Source of the DNA: Deroplatys truncata
Taxonomy: Eukaryota > Arthropoda > Insecta > Mantodea > Mantidae
Length of the DNA stretch: 64,000 bases
NCBI GenBank assembly: GCA_030765065.1
Contig: CM060989.1
Coordinates: forward strand, 38,865,501-38,929,500
Reading direction: 5' to 3'
Shown: positions 45,920 through 58,406 of the stretch, piece by piece
Numbering within the stretch: the stretch's first letter is position 1
How the letters are laid out: each line of letters starts with the position of its first letter
Position numbers and translations under genes: made by a program
The notes under the pieces: model-generated
Seen by the model: only the letters and a program-made list of their open reading frames with translations
The model's database searches: none
Told to the model about the DNA's origin: nothing

Positions 45920-46896
45920 CATGATGATGAATACTTCACTGTTAATAGTGCTTCCATTTTTAATCTTTAACATCAATTATAGAATTGAACGTTCCCTATT
46001 ATTAGGTGACACATGGTTAAATGACAAAATTAGTGTTATAAGCTGTTTTTCACACTCTGTTGTTTTGATGATAACTTCCTTTGTCCCCTTCTCAGTAATA
46101 GTGTAGTTCCACGGCATATCAAACCAAATTGGCATCTCATCAGCATTGCCTATTTGCCCGATGGAAATTGTTTTCCTTCTTCCAAAGTGAAATGACATAT
46201 CGCAGAAACGTTTGTAGTTCATCCTAAAATCTGCAGGAAGCTTCTGGGACATTTTTGTACGGCGTCTTAAGAGATACACTCGTCCACTGCATGAAACAAA
46301 CCACCCATCCATGGCTAGCCTTAAACTCTTGTTTCGAAATACCAAGAACTTCAGCCTCCTCTTTAGCTTTCTTTCGTATAGTGTCACTAGTCACAAGTTG
46401 CCCATTCTTCCTCCTTTCACGCACAAATTCCAATTCGACTTCAGGATGTCTTCCTTTGTGAGGACCCATAAATTTCTTCCTTCTAGCTTTAGTAACAAAT
46501 AATGCAAATTTCTGTTTTCGCCACAAGCAAACATTGCTCTTTGATGCATTGAACTTCCTTACGGCCTTTCTATTACCATTTTTTTCAGCATAAAGGATTA
46601 CTTTACCCTTTAAAGAAGCATCATAAGACGTTTTTCTCTGTCTGCCCTTGTCCTCCATATTGTAACAAAAAATGCTCAATAATAGGCCAATGATAAATGA
46701 GTTGCAAGTTTCCAGATGCATGGTAACGCCAGCAATCCATTGTGACATAATAAATGAAAAATTTGAATGAAGTTACTGGCATTTTACAGAACGGATTTGC
46801 ACTTGAATCTAATGCACCAGCAAATCTAATGCGCATCACAATTTTGAGCACTACATTTGGTCAAAAAAGATGCGCATTAGATTCACGTAAATACAG
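45920..46896 (-). mobile_element. pogo/Tigger-like element, 3'-truncated
   Basis: The 5' terminus starts CTGTATTTACGTGAATC at 46896, next to TA (46897-46898). It carries AATCTAATGCGCATC-like subterminal repeats at 46800-46885. The transposase starts at ATG 46658. Its first 60 or so residues form a CENP-B-type helix-turn-helix (RKTSYDASLKGKVILYAEKN), followed by a second DNA-binding domain to about residue 130. After a frameshift near 46250 comes the start of a DDE_1 domain with NADEMPIWFDMP (46090-46130). It breaks off near 45977, before the other catalytic residues. The LINE tail lies at its broken end. Confidence 0.85.
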
Positions 46897-46917
46897 TATG
46901 TCTTATGATTTCATTAC

Positions 46918-47151
46918 CTCTTTGATGTTGTAGTATCCAGACCCAATCTCTCAGCCACATCATCAACCCAGTGTCCAAGATTTTCACCATTCCTCGCTGC
47001 TTCTGGAATTGGATCATCTCGTTGGACTTGCAACATTGCTCTTGTTGCAGTGTCTACAAGACTGGGCCAGTCCATTTCTCTTGCATCTGGGAGAGGAAGA
47101 GGTTCTGACAGTTTCGCTCCTGGAGAGGACTTTGTTACTCTTGGTGATAAC
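46918..47151 (-). CDS. SIPA1L: internal exon of SIPA1-like Rap-GAP
   Basis: A 234-bp exon with acceptor TTAATAG (AG 47153-47152) and donor GAG|GTAATG (GT at 46917-46916). It encodes LSPRVTKSSPGAKLSEPLPL then PDAREMDWPSLVDTATRAML and ends at TTTSK. The 'PLPD...DW.SLVDTA' segment resembles the region just before the coiled coil of SIPA1L proteins (family knowledge, from memory). Both ends split codons after the second base. The reading frame therefore passes unbroken from the exon at 59596-59760 (AG+G, Arg) and into the last exon (AG+C, Ser). There are no internal stops or frameshifts, unlike every transposon around it. Confidence 0.8.
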
Positions 47152-47849
47152 CTATTAAACATACATCCTATTTATATCAATTGCTGTAACATCTTAATGA
47201 CATTTATTGTTGAAGCAGGCCATACTGAAAGCTTTATCTGCTTCTAAACTATCAAAAGCAATAATAGGACCAGTTTCACATGAAATAATATTGTTTTCTG
47301 ACCTTGATGCACATACACACATTGCTTCTCCCTCCATTAGTTTTCTCGGCAAGATGCAAGAATGTATTCTAAATGTTGAATCAGACTCAGCACATCACTG
47401 GTTTACTGAACCACAACTTTTCATGCTTTGATTTACTATGACTATAAAAACAGTCTTGAGTTTAGAGGAGCGACATCCTTCTTTGGTATAGAGTCCCCTC
47501 CTCCTAGAGTTCAAGTTGAAAATTGGTTCTATGTATTTCAAGAGATGCAAGCTCTTGAACATCGGCCATATCCCGGTTGCCCAGCAAACACAGTGATTCA
47601 AAAAATGTTAATGTTATGAGGAAAATAATAGAAGAATATTCCTGTGTGACATACTATGGTATAGTATGGACTTAAATACTGCATCAACTGAAGTGTACAC
47701 CATTCTCTGGCATTATCATACTTGCCAGCTTCCTGAAATTCAAACCCATAAAATGTTTCCTCATCCAGCAAAAGCATAATAAATTTGCAAGGATATGAAA
47801 TTTAGATTGTGTAAAATGTTAGTGCACTAAATGTAGAAAATTACATGTA

Positions 47850-49884
47850 CAAGGTACATCTAGAAACTCAGTTCCGATGGCTGAGAAAGATAACAAAAAG
47901 CATTAATAGGCAAGACATAATTAATGGAATATTTACAGAAATAAACTGGCTACTCAACATAGTCACCGCCATCATTGAAGCATTTATCGACCGGTGCATA
48001 ATTTTGCACCAATGAAGTGTTGGAGCGAAATGTGGTTGGCATCCCTGCACATGCCAGTGTTTAATGTGAACTGCCGGAAGTTTCATTATTCTATGTCTGT
48101 CAGTTATTGTTCAGTGCTGTATTTAGTAGAATGTTGTGTCGCACAGTTTGCGAATTTTGAGACGGCAGAGTTAGAACGTGTCTGCATTAAATTTTGTGTG
48201 AAACTCTAGAAAACCTTTGCAGAGATACACCAAATGATGTAGGAAGCCTACGGTGACGAGTGCTTAAGCCGTACTCTGTGTTACGAATGGTTCACGCGGT
48301 TTAAAAATGGCCAGATGGAAGTTAAAGATGACCCTCGTTCAGGACATCGCTCATGTCAGGAATGTCAATGAAATTGTGCATGCCAATCAAAGACTGAATA
48401 TCAGGACATGTTGTGACGCCTGCGAGAAAATTTGAGAAGGAAACAGTCTGAAATGTGGTGAGACAATTCATGGCTCTTGCATCACAATAACAAACCCGCA
48501 CATTCATCCCTGTTGGTGCATGACTATTGCTCAAAAAAACGATATCACTGTGCTGCCTTATCCTCTGTACTCTCCAGACCTGGCCCCTGCAGACCTTTTT
48601 ATTTCCAAAATTGAAAACCCTGTTGAAAGGATGAAGATTTGCAACGATAAATGAGATAAAAGAAAATTTGCAGACAGCGCTTTGCACAATCCAGAAAGAG
48701 ATGTAACAAGACTGCTTCCAGAAATGGAAACGGCGTTGGGAGCGGTGTATCAATTGTGGAGGAGAGTATTTCGAAGGAGACCATGCATAATAAATAAAAG
48801 CTAAGCATAAAAAAAATGTTCTGGACAAAGTTCTGGAACTTTTTAACAGACCTCGTATGCCCATGTCATAGGAGTCTGCCACCAATGCCTGGAGTCATAA
48901 AGTCACTATTTTGTACCTCAGCGTCATCCTGGAAACATTTTCCTGCCATAAAGCGCTTCATGATATGAAAGAGATGGAAGTCACTTGGTGCAAGGTCAGG
49001 GCTATAAGGTGGATGGTCCAAGATCTCCCATCCGAACTGAAGCAACAGATCCTGTGTGGCATGAGCTGTATGGGGTCGTGCAGAAACGTAATGCCTCTTG
49101 TCAGCATTCCATGTCTCTTGTTCTGGATCACTCTCCTCATATTTTGCAATGTCTGACACCAATTAGCATTTACACTCTCCCCTCGCAGTAAAAATTTGCA
49201 CAGGAGAACACACATCGATCCTAGAAGACAGTGGACATGATTTTTTTTAGCAGAGATTGTCTGCTTGAATTTGGGCTTCACAGGTGAACCACTATGCTGC
49301 CAATGCATGGATTATTGTTGTTTTGTTTCTGGTATTGCATGAGGCATCCATGTTTCATCCCCAGTGACAACACTGTTGAGATACTTGTCACCTTTCTCTG
49401 CATACTGCTGGAGGAATTTCAATGCTGTGGCCAAATGTTGGGTTTTGTGTTCATCTGTCAGCTGCTTTGTCTTGCACATACTTTCCGAAAACCAAGCCAC
49501 CATGATATTTTGTGCACCAGTGAGCGAGAAATCTGGGGGAATTAACCAGAGATTTCAAATTGTAAAGTTTTGGTTCTGCACAATTACTTGCTGCACACTT
49601 TCCATCAGTTCTGGTGTATTGTGCACATTTATTCGGCCTTCAGTGAAGTACCTGTACCATCATCTGACCATACTGTCGCTCAAAATGTCATGTCCATACA
49701 TGTGGCACAATTGGTGGTAGACCTCTACTGGAGAATGCTTCTGAGTGTACAGAAATCTAACTGCACGAAGCTAGCAGTTGGCAAGAGACAATATCAGTGC
49801 AGCCATTTTCTCCTAACACTATGCAATACCTACTACCATCACAAGACTAAAACTGCACTGTATTATTCCCATGTACTCCCTCTT
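47850..49884 (-). mobile_element. mariner element (minus strand), interrupted by another mariner
   Basis: Read on the minus strand, the transposase starts near 49806 (MAALILSLANC) and gives YHQLCHMYGHDILSDSMVRW in its helix-turn-helix part. TGDETWMPH (first aspartate, near 49350) follows. Then comes ARPHTAHATQDLLLQFGWEI and SPDLAPSDFHLF (D34D-type, near 48960-49080). It runs to VADSYDMGI at about 48858, where the nested element begins, and resumes at about 48006 with DKCFNDGGDYVE. The left terminus CAAGGTACATCTAG starts at 47850 next to TA; the right edge is approximate. Dead, with stops and small deletions. Confidence 0.8.
48009..48855 (+). mobile_element. mariner element nested in the minus-strand mariner
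   Basis: The 3' end ACAGACCTCG at 48855 is followed by TA, continuing into the outer element's codons. The transposase is broken: EIHQMMQEAYGDECLSRTLC near 48225-48285, FKNGQMEVKDDPRSGH near 48300-48345, HHNNKPAHSSLLVHDYC near 48480-48530, and a C-terminus to about 48790. The middle third, with the first aspartate, is deleted (join near 48415). The left terminus lacks a match to the right one and the expected TA is CA, so the 5' end is damaged. Confidence 0.75.
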
Positions 49885-49954
49885 TACTGCTACACATGTC
49901 ATTTCTGTCCTACACCTCATGTCATCTCTGGATCTGATCAGGAGGTGTTACATA

Positions 49955-50169
49955 TATTGGGTGTGAAAGACTGGTAATTTTGGTCAGGGGCCTCTTTTAT
50001 TAGGCTTGACATTCTTTTACATGCCATAAATCTAAGACATGGGACCACCTGCTTTACTTCCCTTCCAAAGGAAGCCATGCTACAGGTTTTTACGCCCGAA
50101 AAAATCCATCGTCCTGTGACCTCGGGAACTAGAGGCTAGCTTGGTAACCACTACACCACGTAGGATGAC
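49955..50169 (-). mobile_element. tRNA-derived SINE (second family), B box deleted
   Basis: Same family as 43367-43660, sharing the TTTTTTCGGGCGTAAA.A and CATGTC.TAGATTTATGGCA body blocks. In the head (50100-50165) the A-box segment is present, but about 18 bp covering the GGGTTCAAACCC B box is missing. The copy could not be transcribed from its own promoter. Confidence 0.85.
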
Positions 50170-51654
50170 TGGGACCTGGTCAGAACTTAGTTTCTAGATG
50201 CAGCTTGTAACATAAATGGGAATTTTGCTTTATAAGAATTCTTGAAGACGTGATAGCATTGCTTTTTTCTGTCACACATGCTGAAGTTTTTCCTTGTAAT
50301 GAAGATAAGTATTAAACGATATCAAAGACCACCACTTCCTTGGCTATATACTAATTTCTAGTCCATATTTTATAATTCATACCATGAACTATAATCAAAA
50401 GGTATCACAAAATATGTGAAACTTATATTCTGCAGCCTTAGAATGCAAAGAAGATAAATAATTTATGGGGGAGAGTTAACTTTACAATTCATACCATCCG
50501 TAACTGAATGATCGCATCTATTTACTCATTGATTACTGCAGTTATCACTAGGAATACATTCAAATTTTAAATTCCATAAAACACCACAAAACAAAGTACA
50601 CATGTGTTTCATTTTGTTGTAGCCCAGTGAAGTAGGAGCATCATGAAGGATAAACACACAGATAAGCTGCAGCCTATCATAGTACTGTAAACTGTTAGTA
50701 CAGTACATTTCGGCTGTAACCTTAACTTAGTGAGAAGTCTTACATTATCTTATAAAAGATTGCAATATAATGCAATAGAGATTAATGTTTTGTCATGTAC
50801 ATAGTGAAAATCTACAAAACTTTGAATCAGTGTAAAAAACTGTAAAAAAGGCACCCACTGTTATAAAGGTGTAAAAAACACCAACCCTTGTAAATTTCAT
50901 GAACAAACTGTAAATGTTGGCAAGTATGCATTATTTAGGCCTTACTGAGAGATGTAAAAAGTGCCATATTCTTTGATGGAGGCACAAAGGACAACAGGGA
51001 AGACTGCATTCCTTTTATGCTCAAGCAATGTTATGCATGGTGATCCATAGACACAACAACATTGTGCAAGGTGATGAAACATGCATCACCCAAGTCAACT
51101 GATGAACATCTTCTGCTATTCCTTGACAAAGTGTCAGTACACAGGGCTGCAACAACTTTAAACTACTCGGAGAAGAAACAATCATAGTACTATCCTATCT
51201 ATACTATTCTCCTGACCCGACCTAATGAGACTAGTGATTCTTGAAGACCTAGGTAAACATCTGTGGACAGAAGTTTTTGTCTTTTGAAGAGGCCATTGCA
51301 GCATACAAAAGATAAAGTGATATCTCTAATGAAGTTTGGAGTGAGATGGTAAAGCACATATGTGTCAATGGAGATTACTTTAAGAGATTCTAACATTTGT
51401 TTGTAAATAATTTTACGTTTTTCCAAGCAACTGTGAAAACTTTTTGGCATAACCCTTCAAGTCAATATGCATGCCAAAAATACAGTGATTTGGGAATCTG
51501 ACTGTCTACTGATGTATGGTGGAGGAGGCCAAACATGCTACAAAATTTGAAACATATTTTGAGATTCATAAGACAAAGCTTGCACATTTTCAAGCATCTT
51601 GTTGCTTATGTAAATATTAAGAACTAAAATGAAACAAAGTTTATTTCATGCATG
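50170..51654. other. unassigned intronic sequence
   Basis: About 1.5 kb, nothing recognised; frames of 60-83 codons on the minus strand have no family resemblance. Confidence 0.4.
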
Positions 51655-52530
51655 TATACCCCCCCGTTGAATCTTTGCACTTGACAGTTTGTGTGGCTTC
51701 ACTGGCTATATTGTGGTTGCGATGTTACCAGAGTGGTTAGTAAACAACAGCTGATTGTTCTCCTTTCTATCATGTCTAAGCCGCATACAAAAATTGTGCT
51801 AAGTAGCAAATGCACTTTTGACAATATAGAAACAGAATAACGCAATGTCTGCTACAATGAGGAGAAATAAACCAAATTATAACCTGTGATAACAAAGTTA
51901 TTTTCACTCATGTTGCATTCCAGATGGTTCAGGAATTTTGTCCTCTTTCTCTTGGAGTTTCACTACCTTGTAAATAACAGTTCTTGTGATTAGTTCAAGA
52001 GCTGCTGCAGTTCGTTGTACGGCTTTATCAGCAGGAATAGAGGGATGCCCATGAACCTCCACATACTCCTCCTGCTCAAAGAATTCCTAACTATTAAGTG
52101 GCACATCTCGACACAAAGGATTTTCACTTCGTGAATCATTACTCGATGATTGGCATCATTTTTGAGACATTGTCACACTTTAAATCTTGTATAAATAATA
52201 TGAATGAAATATATATAAAAATAGATAAATATATATATATGCATAAATGAACATCAACAATAACCACTGAACAATGAACAATATTAGCTTGCAAAGAACA
52301 ACTCGACACACGTGCTAGAGATTTACAAACTGAAGCACGTGGTTGGAAATAGCTACATCCGGCAACAGAGCCGCTTCCAGTTCCGCTTCCGCTTTGTCAT
52401 AGACCACCTGAAATGCTGCCTTGTGATTGGTTTAAGGAGTCTAACAGTTAAAAGCTTTTCATCTGTTTTCTGCAAGTGTACCAACTTAATCGCTAGCTGT
52501 CAAGTGCAACGTTTCAATGGCAGGGGTATA
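51655..52530 (-). mobile_element. non-autonomous Tc1-like element
   Basis: The ends are TATACCCC on the left and GGGGTATA on the right, and the inner parts pair as TTGCACTTGACAG on both strands (51677-51689 and 52496-52508). TA flanks are part of the palindromic ends. On the minus strand (about 52160-51910) a broken N-terminal segment reads EQEEYVEVHGHPSIPADKAV followed by TAAALELITRTVIYKVVKLQ. This looks like the helix-turn-helix start of an insect Tc1-like transposase. The catalytic part is absent. Confidence 0.6.
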
Positions 52531-54437
52531 GTTATGTCCAACTAAATAATATGTCATAACACATTAAGTAAGGTTTGTTTAGGAAAGTTCACAACTACTT
52601 ATTAATTTTCAATAATCTCTTTCCCTTATACACATATATATCTAGATGTACAAATATTATTACATGTCTACATATCCCTAAATTGTCATTGTCTTTGCTG
52701 GTGATTTTTAACATAAAATGTTAATAAACTAATGCAAAGACATACTTGAAAAAAGTGGGTTTGTGGATGTGCATTTTAATAATAATGGGTCTTCAGATTT
52801 ATTTGCCAGTCAGGTTAAATTAATGACATCATTATTAGTTCACAAGTCCCTTGTCTCAAAGAGGTGGTGTGGTACTGAATCTTGGACTGCATGCGTTTCC
52901 AACTTTGTAAACAGGTTGATGTATGTGGCAGTGCAGAACTGGTTTTCACTAGGACATGTGCATGTTTTTCATGTGAGATGGAAGTGACCAGCGATCACAG
53001 AATTTGTGTGGTTGAATGTTAAGCCAAAACACTCTACACTACAAAAGCCGTCCAGTTATTTGGGTTACTTATTAGCATACACACTAAGACTGTAAGTTTA
53101 TGAGATGCAAACAAAAGATACTCCAAATGTAAATACTGGAAAGGTACAATACAAAGGTGGTGTAAACTCACTTCAAAGTATTGATGTCATGAGCAGACAA
53201 CTGACTGGCAGCAATTGTCATATAAATCTGAAGACGCATATAAATTATAACAGTATTGAAAGGAAAATAAGTATTGCTACTTGTAATTTAATCTAGTATG
53301 GCCTCAGCTTAATTTTCCTTCTACCTTTTACTGGAATGATTAAAGGAATTAAACTATGTTTCCACAAATTTAACCATGCTTCAAAGATTCCTAAGCAGAT
53401 TACAAGCAGGAACTGCTATATTGCAGACATTGTTTATTATAAAAAATAGCTATGAATACTGGCTTACTGCATACAGTAACTTTGCTTTAAATACCATAGA
53501 TGTTTCCTATAGTACAGGTCTGAAAGTATACAGTGACATACATCAATTATTATTTTTGTAGTTTTGTTACATTAATATAGTCTAACCATTCATAAAAAGT
53601 ATATTACTTTGCTAGTAGGAAAGCCACTGAGTATCAATGATTACCTTAAGTGCAAAAAGTGTACAACACTGTAAGAATCTTAATGAAAAAGTAAAAACTA
53701 CTGCAACTATTTCCATATATACGTCCTTTAACCATACAGCTCATATTGAATGTTGAATGAAAGTACAAAATGACTGCTCAAAGAGACAAGGGTTCTTTGA
53801 GCTGAATGTTACCTGACATTTGCATTTTCAGTTAAGGGAAATCTTATTCATTCAAATTCAGTGATATCTTAATTTTCCTTGTAACCTGCAAAATTCCAAA
53901 GGCTTTACTAATAACTGATTCAGGTTAACATGACTTTTATATATCATGGTACATAGGATTAGAACTTAATGTGCTAGATGGCAGGAACCCTCCACAACTT
54001 AGATTTCTTATGTTCACAATTTAAAATAACTATTACAAATGCTAACAATATCTGTAATCATAAATGAGCAAAAATAGCGTAACTACATGCTGTAAGCAAA
54101 TTCATACCCAATACCATTTCTGTTTCTTCACCATTATAAGATATGTAAACAATGATATAGTGTTATAATTTATTGTGCCACAATTTTGAGTCATATTTTT
54201 CATGATCCAAATAGACCAGCTGGCAAACTTTCCAAGCTGCATACCTTAAAATTGCCAAAACAAACGTTAAATATTTACTTCACTTTTTCTCTGTTTAACT
54301 GAGAATAATTTACAGTGCATATGATCCATTCTTCTTAACTTTGGAATGACATTTCAGAAATTGGTGGATTGTTAAGCAAATATCAACTGTAGCATTCTAT
54401 CTGGCATAATCACAGCAGTGTTGCCACATTAGACTAA
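52531..54437. other. unassigned intronic sequence
   Basis: About 1.9 kb with no recognised element or exon on either strand. Confidence 0.4.
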
Positions 54438-55604
54438 AGGCAGATTTCACCAACTGATGTTAAAACTACTGTTAGCATCTTATTAAAACTCTTGCAAGTT
54501 TTCACAGTGAATTGTTAGCTAACATCTTGTTAATGTCAAAGTCAACCAAAATAACAGTTTTTGAGAAGGCAGTGACTGAACTACATGGCTTCAATTTGTA
54601 CTCCGATGTGCTTTTGTCTACACATTGCAGTGCTTTCTGTTTCAATAGCAGACAACTACTTATGTTCTTAAAAAATTGCCATGTGATTTTCTTGATTGTT
54701 TTAGATTAGAACCATAATGTCAACTAAAAAAATCTAGGTGCAGAGGAACTAATTTTTCACTGTTCGAAAAGGCATTTTTATAGAAATGGTTACCAAGTGG
54801 GGGGGACGCGCGCGCACGCACACGCGCACACACACACACACACACACACATAATTAAAGGAGAAGGATGCATCCGGGAGAAAATCCTCAAGGAATTTAGT
54901 TGCAATGTAAGCATTTCTCTCAGGTTCAGTAAGCAACTGCGGAAATTTTATGCTGTCATAGAATGCAGCACCAAACATGCTACATGTGAAGAGCTTTTAT
55001 ATCAGTTTAAAACTGGTGGGCACTATATTAAAACTAAAGTGTGTTATCATTGATTGAGGTTTAAGCAGGCCCCAACAAAACTACTGCTCGTTTCTAGATG
55101 CAAATGCTTTGGAAATCTTCCAGATAAACATACAAATGGTAGCTTTGGATATTCCAATACTATCATCTATCATTAAAAGAAATTTAGCATAAAACCTCAA
55201 GAGTAATTAACAGTTGTAGCATGACAAAGAGGCATGTTTCTGTTGAGTAGTAATCTAACCTCTCTTGCATTTACATTACAACCCTGCTCATGATCACTTT
55301 GGACAGTCTGTTCCACTTTTAAAACTTCCTCCTTTTATAACTTATCAAAATCATTATGACCTGCAGCTCTTTTTCAGTTAGGAACAGCATTCGAAAAATC
55401 TAAATACAGCAACTACAGTCAACAGCTTGGTTTGTAGCAGCCATTTTCCAACTTTTAACATTTGTTGAAATGCCTCACAATGGTATACCATGTTAGCTTA
55501 ACACAGAGTTTAACATTACAACTAACATAATTTGATTAAACAGAATTTATGTTAAATCACTTTAACATTATGTTAACATTGATGATGGTTAGTGAAATCT
55601 GCCC
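54438..55604 (-). mobile_element. decayed PIF/Harbinger element, TAA target duplication
   Basis: TAA flanks it at 54435-54437 and 55605-55607. The ends are AGGCAGATTTCACCAAC and the inverse of GGGCAGATTTCACTAAC. Minus-strand fragments at 55180-54850 give GISKATICMFIWKISKAFASR and, after a gap, FPQLLTEPERNAYIATKFLE. These correspond to the region before the first catalytic aspartate of Harbinger nucleases. Most of the catalytic domain is lost. A CG/CA tract lies at 54803-54851. Confidence 0.75.
54803..54851. repeat. alternating purine-pyrimidine tract
   Basis: GGGGGGGA is followed by a CGCGCG/CACGCACACGCGCACA run and then (CA)n, about 48 bases of unbroken alternation. It lies in the PIF/Harbinger remnant; the frames across it are artefacts. 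Confidence 0.9.
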
Positions 55605-55823
55605 TAAGCTGCACCATATACCGTTAATGTTAGCTGTCATTTGAAACTTGTAATATTGTTCCGTTAAGTACAACTGTTTTCATTATAACTGTCCCAAGTT
55701 ATCAGATATTAGTGTTTGTGTGATAAACCACCAGTAGCCATTTTATAGCATGGCTTTTTATTAATTATACTGTTTTATGCAGCAGATTGACTGTTTGAGG
55801 ATTCTAAAGGCAAGGCTTATCTA

Positions 55824-57019
55824 CAGAGTGAACCAAAAAACTACAAACCGCCTGCGCTGTGTTTTTCCTGTCCGTGTCCTCGGTGCTTGTTGCCATCGGC
55901 CGCTATCATAGAAAAGCACGGATAAAACTATACAACATTTTTAAAACTACTTTTAAAGGTTTTACTTTACCTTACTACTTTATCTTGCTCATGGCGCACC
56001 ATACACCAATTTTTTCGTCATGAAGGGGTACTTCATGAACAATATTACCGGCTGCGCTGTGTTTTTCCACTGGGCGTATGGAAACATGATAACACGCTGC
56101 TGCTGTGAAGAAAGTCACGCTGTTGAGTGGTTTTGCTCTGCAGTATGAAGTGCAGTATTGAGTTGACGGTGATGTGATGTAGTTCAGTTATTATTATTTT
56201 GTCCTGCACTTAGTCACAAAGTATATTACGGCTCAGTATATGTTTTCTACTGCACAGCTTGTATTTATTTATGAATCGTATGTGTTAACTCAGTCAGCTC
56301 GCCAAGTGAAAGTATGATTTGCAGAAAGATTTCCAGGTGTAAAAGTTCCAGGCCATACAACAATTCATGAACTTCACAATAAATTTCAGGCTACAGGAAG
56401 TGTTCAGGCTAAGAAATCTAAAAGACGGCAAAAGAATAATAGGGCCAATTTTTTTCGAGTCAATAGTTGAAGCCCATGCATACATGAATACAATTTTTCC
56501 CCCTGATTTTAGAGAATTAACAGACAGGGAGCGTGATTTTGCCTTTTTTCAACAAGACTCTGCAACAGCTCATATGGCCATTATTTTGATGAGAACAATT
56601 GAAAGTGTGTTTGAGGACAGAATTATTAGTAGAGATTTGTGGCCCCCTTGGTCCCCCGATCCCCTGCAATTTCTATCCCTGGGGTAACTTAAAACATAAA
56701 GTGTACAAGACAAACCCACACACCCTGGAAGAATTACAACAAAATATCTGCCAGGAAATTGCCAGCATTTCTCAACGTGAACTACAGCGAGTGATGAATA
56801 GTTTCCTAAAGAGGTGCCAAAAATGTATGGACAACGACGGTGACCAGTTTCAGCATCTCCTTTAATAAAGCTGGTAAGTAAAGTCTTTAAAAGTAGTTTT
56901 AAAAATGTTGTATGGTTTCATCTGTGCCTTTCTATGACAGCGGCAGATGGGAATGAGCGCCAAGGAGGCAGACAGGAAAAATACTGCGCAGCTGGTTCAT
57001 AGTTTTTTGGCTCTCCCTG
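55824..57019 (+). mobile_element. Tc1/mariner relative with about 150-bp inverted repeats, internally deleted
   Basis: It is flanked by TA (55822-55823, 57020-57021), with ends beginning CAGAGTGAACCAAAAAACTAC. The transposase N-terminus is present from about 56239 (MFSTAQLVFIYESYVLTQSA, then FPGVKVPGHTTIHELHNKFQ). After KRRQK (about 56430) it jumps to IIGPIFFESIVEAHAYMNTI, so the first catalytic aspartate region is deleted. The second is in FFQQDSATAHM (near 56555). The third motif near 56665 is frameshifted, with Asn in place of Asp. The C-terminus ends FQHLL (56863). I count about 38 residues between second and third positions. Confidence 0.85.
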
Positions 57020-57021
57020 TA

Positions 57022-58404
57022 TGTTTGCCATAATATACCTACAGGGTTGCCATTAGCATTTGAACAATCAGACAAATTAAACCCCTTGCACATATAAGCG
57101 TCAGTCCTAAAGTTAAGAAAATAAGACCATAATTTGTAACTGTGTGGCATCACCCTCTAACCTATAGTTCAAATACAATTCTGGATTTCTTTTGTTACTA
57201 TAAAATAAAGGAATTTCCAATTTCAGCTAAATAGAGTGAATTTCACATGCATTTTTGTTGATATGCAGCATAGAAATGTGTGCCTTTAAAATGTAACTAA
57301 GAAATAAATCTCTATAATGCTTCACTTTATTAATTCTATGAGAAATGACAAAACAGTTTATAACAAGGCATATGAGTAATTTAAGATAATTAAATTTCTT
57401 TTTTTCTTTCTTCAGAATGCTACATATGCATCAAATAAGGTTATTAAATATACAGTATTTTAAGGAATAGTATGACATTTTTCTTATTTATTCCATTTAC
57501 AGAATAAAATAGATACTGTATGACAAATGTCCTTGGTTTTGCTTTTTCAGTTAATGAAAATTATTTTAAGCAACTAATTTCAAAATTAGAAAAAATAAAA
57601 TTATTTTTGGGTCTGTTTCTTCTTCTTTCTTAATATGACCAAACACTGTATTATGTCTTTTTTTTCTGATGATTTTCTTAGCCATGCTTGAATCTATACA
57701 CTAAGTTTCTGTGCTTATTATTGGAAAAATATGAAATGTTATCCCATCACCATCTTATTTTAAACTGTCTGACTCTTTTACAGAGCACTTTCTTCTCTTT
57801 AGTCCAGTGTAGCTTAAAATATTTTTCATCTAAAGAAACAAATAAACCACAACACTACTATGTGCTGCATCACATAAATGAAAAAAATGAATGGTTTCAT
57901 ACAATCATAAGTGTATAATTCCACTCACATTTACTAGCTACATTTTGTGAGCAGTGTAATCAAAGTTAAATGACTATGACTTCATAACTTTTAGTGTATT
58001 TATCTGGTTTAAAAACATTTGTAACCTACATAGTTGGTATCCTCTATCTAAAGGCAAAAACTTTTGTGGTTCAGAGAAAATAAATAAATATGTAACCAGC
58101 AACTTAAACATGTGTTTTGCAAGACATGCAATGAACAGTAATTTTTATTAGGTCAAAAATATGTAAAACTAAAGTCAAGTTAATTTTTTTATAGACTGCT
58201 CCTTTAAATTTGTAAAATAATCTTTTACAATTTTAAAACACAATTTTCTGGATTTTTGCACAGGCACAACTGAGATCAAACAGCAATTTGTGCTGCAGAA
58301 AAATATTTTCTAACAGTCTACAGAGTATGTTCCAGAAATAAGAAAAGCATAACAAAACAAAAAATAAATATGACAATTAGTTCGGATTTTAATATACGTG
58401 GACG
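57022..58404. other. unassigned intronic sequence
   Basis: Nothing recognised. The plus frame 57688-57918 (76 codons) has no family resemblance. Confidence 0.4.
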
Positions 58405-58406
58405 TA

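Larger units (their letters stand above)
44953..46917 (-). other. last intron of the SIPA1L-like gene
   Basis: This 1965-bp intron runs from donor GTAATG (46917) to acceptor TTTTCAG. Most of it is two transposon remnants in the same orientation as the gene: a pogo/Tigger element starting 21 bp from the donor, and a LINE tail. About 45000-45420 is unassigned. A plus frame there (45124-45324, ending in an EEEEED run) matches nothing I know. Confidence 0.75.

Noticed and set aside
48322..48885. 187-codon minus-strand frame, the longest in the window
   Set aside because: It is antisense to the nested mariner's transposase and enters the outer mariner only at its first residues (VADSYDMGI); the rest is a shadow frame.
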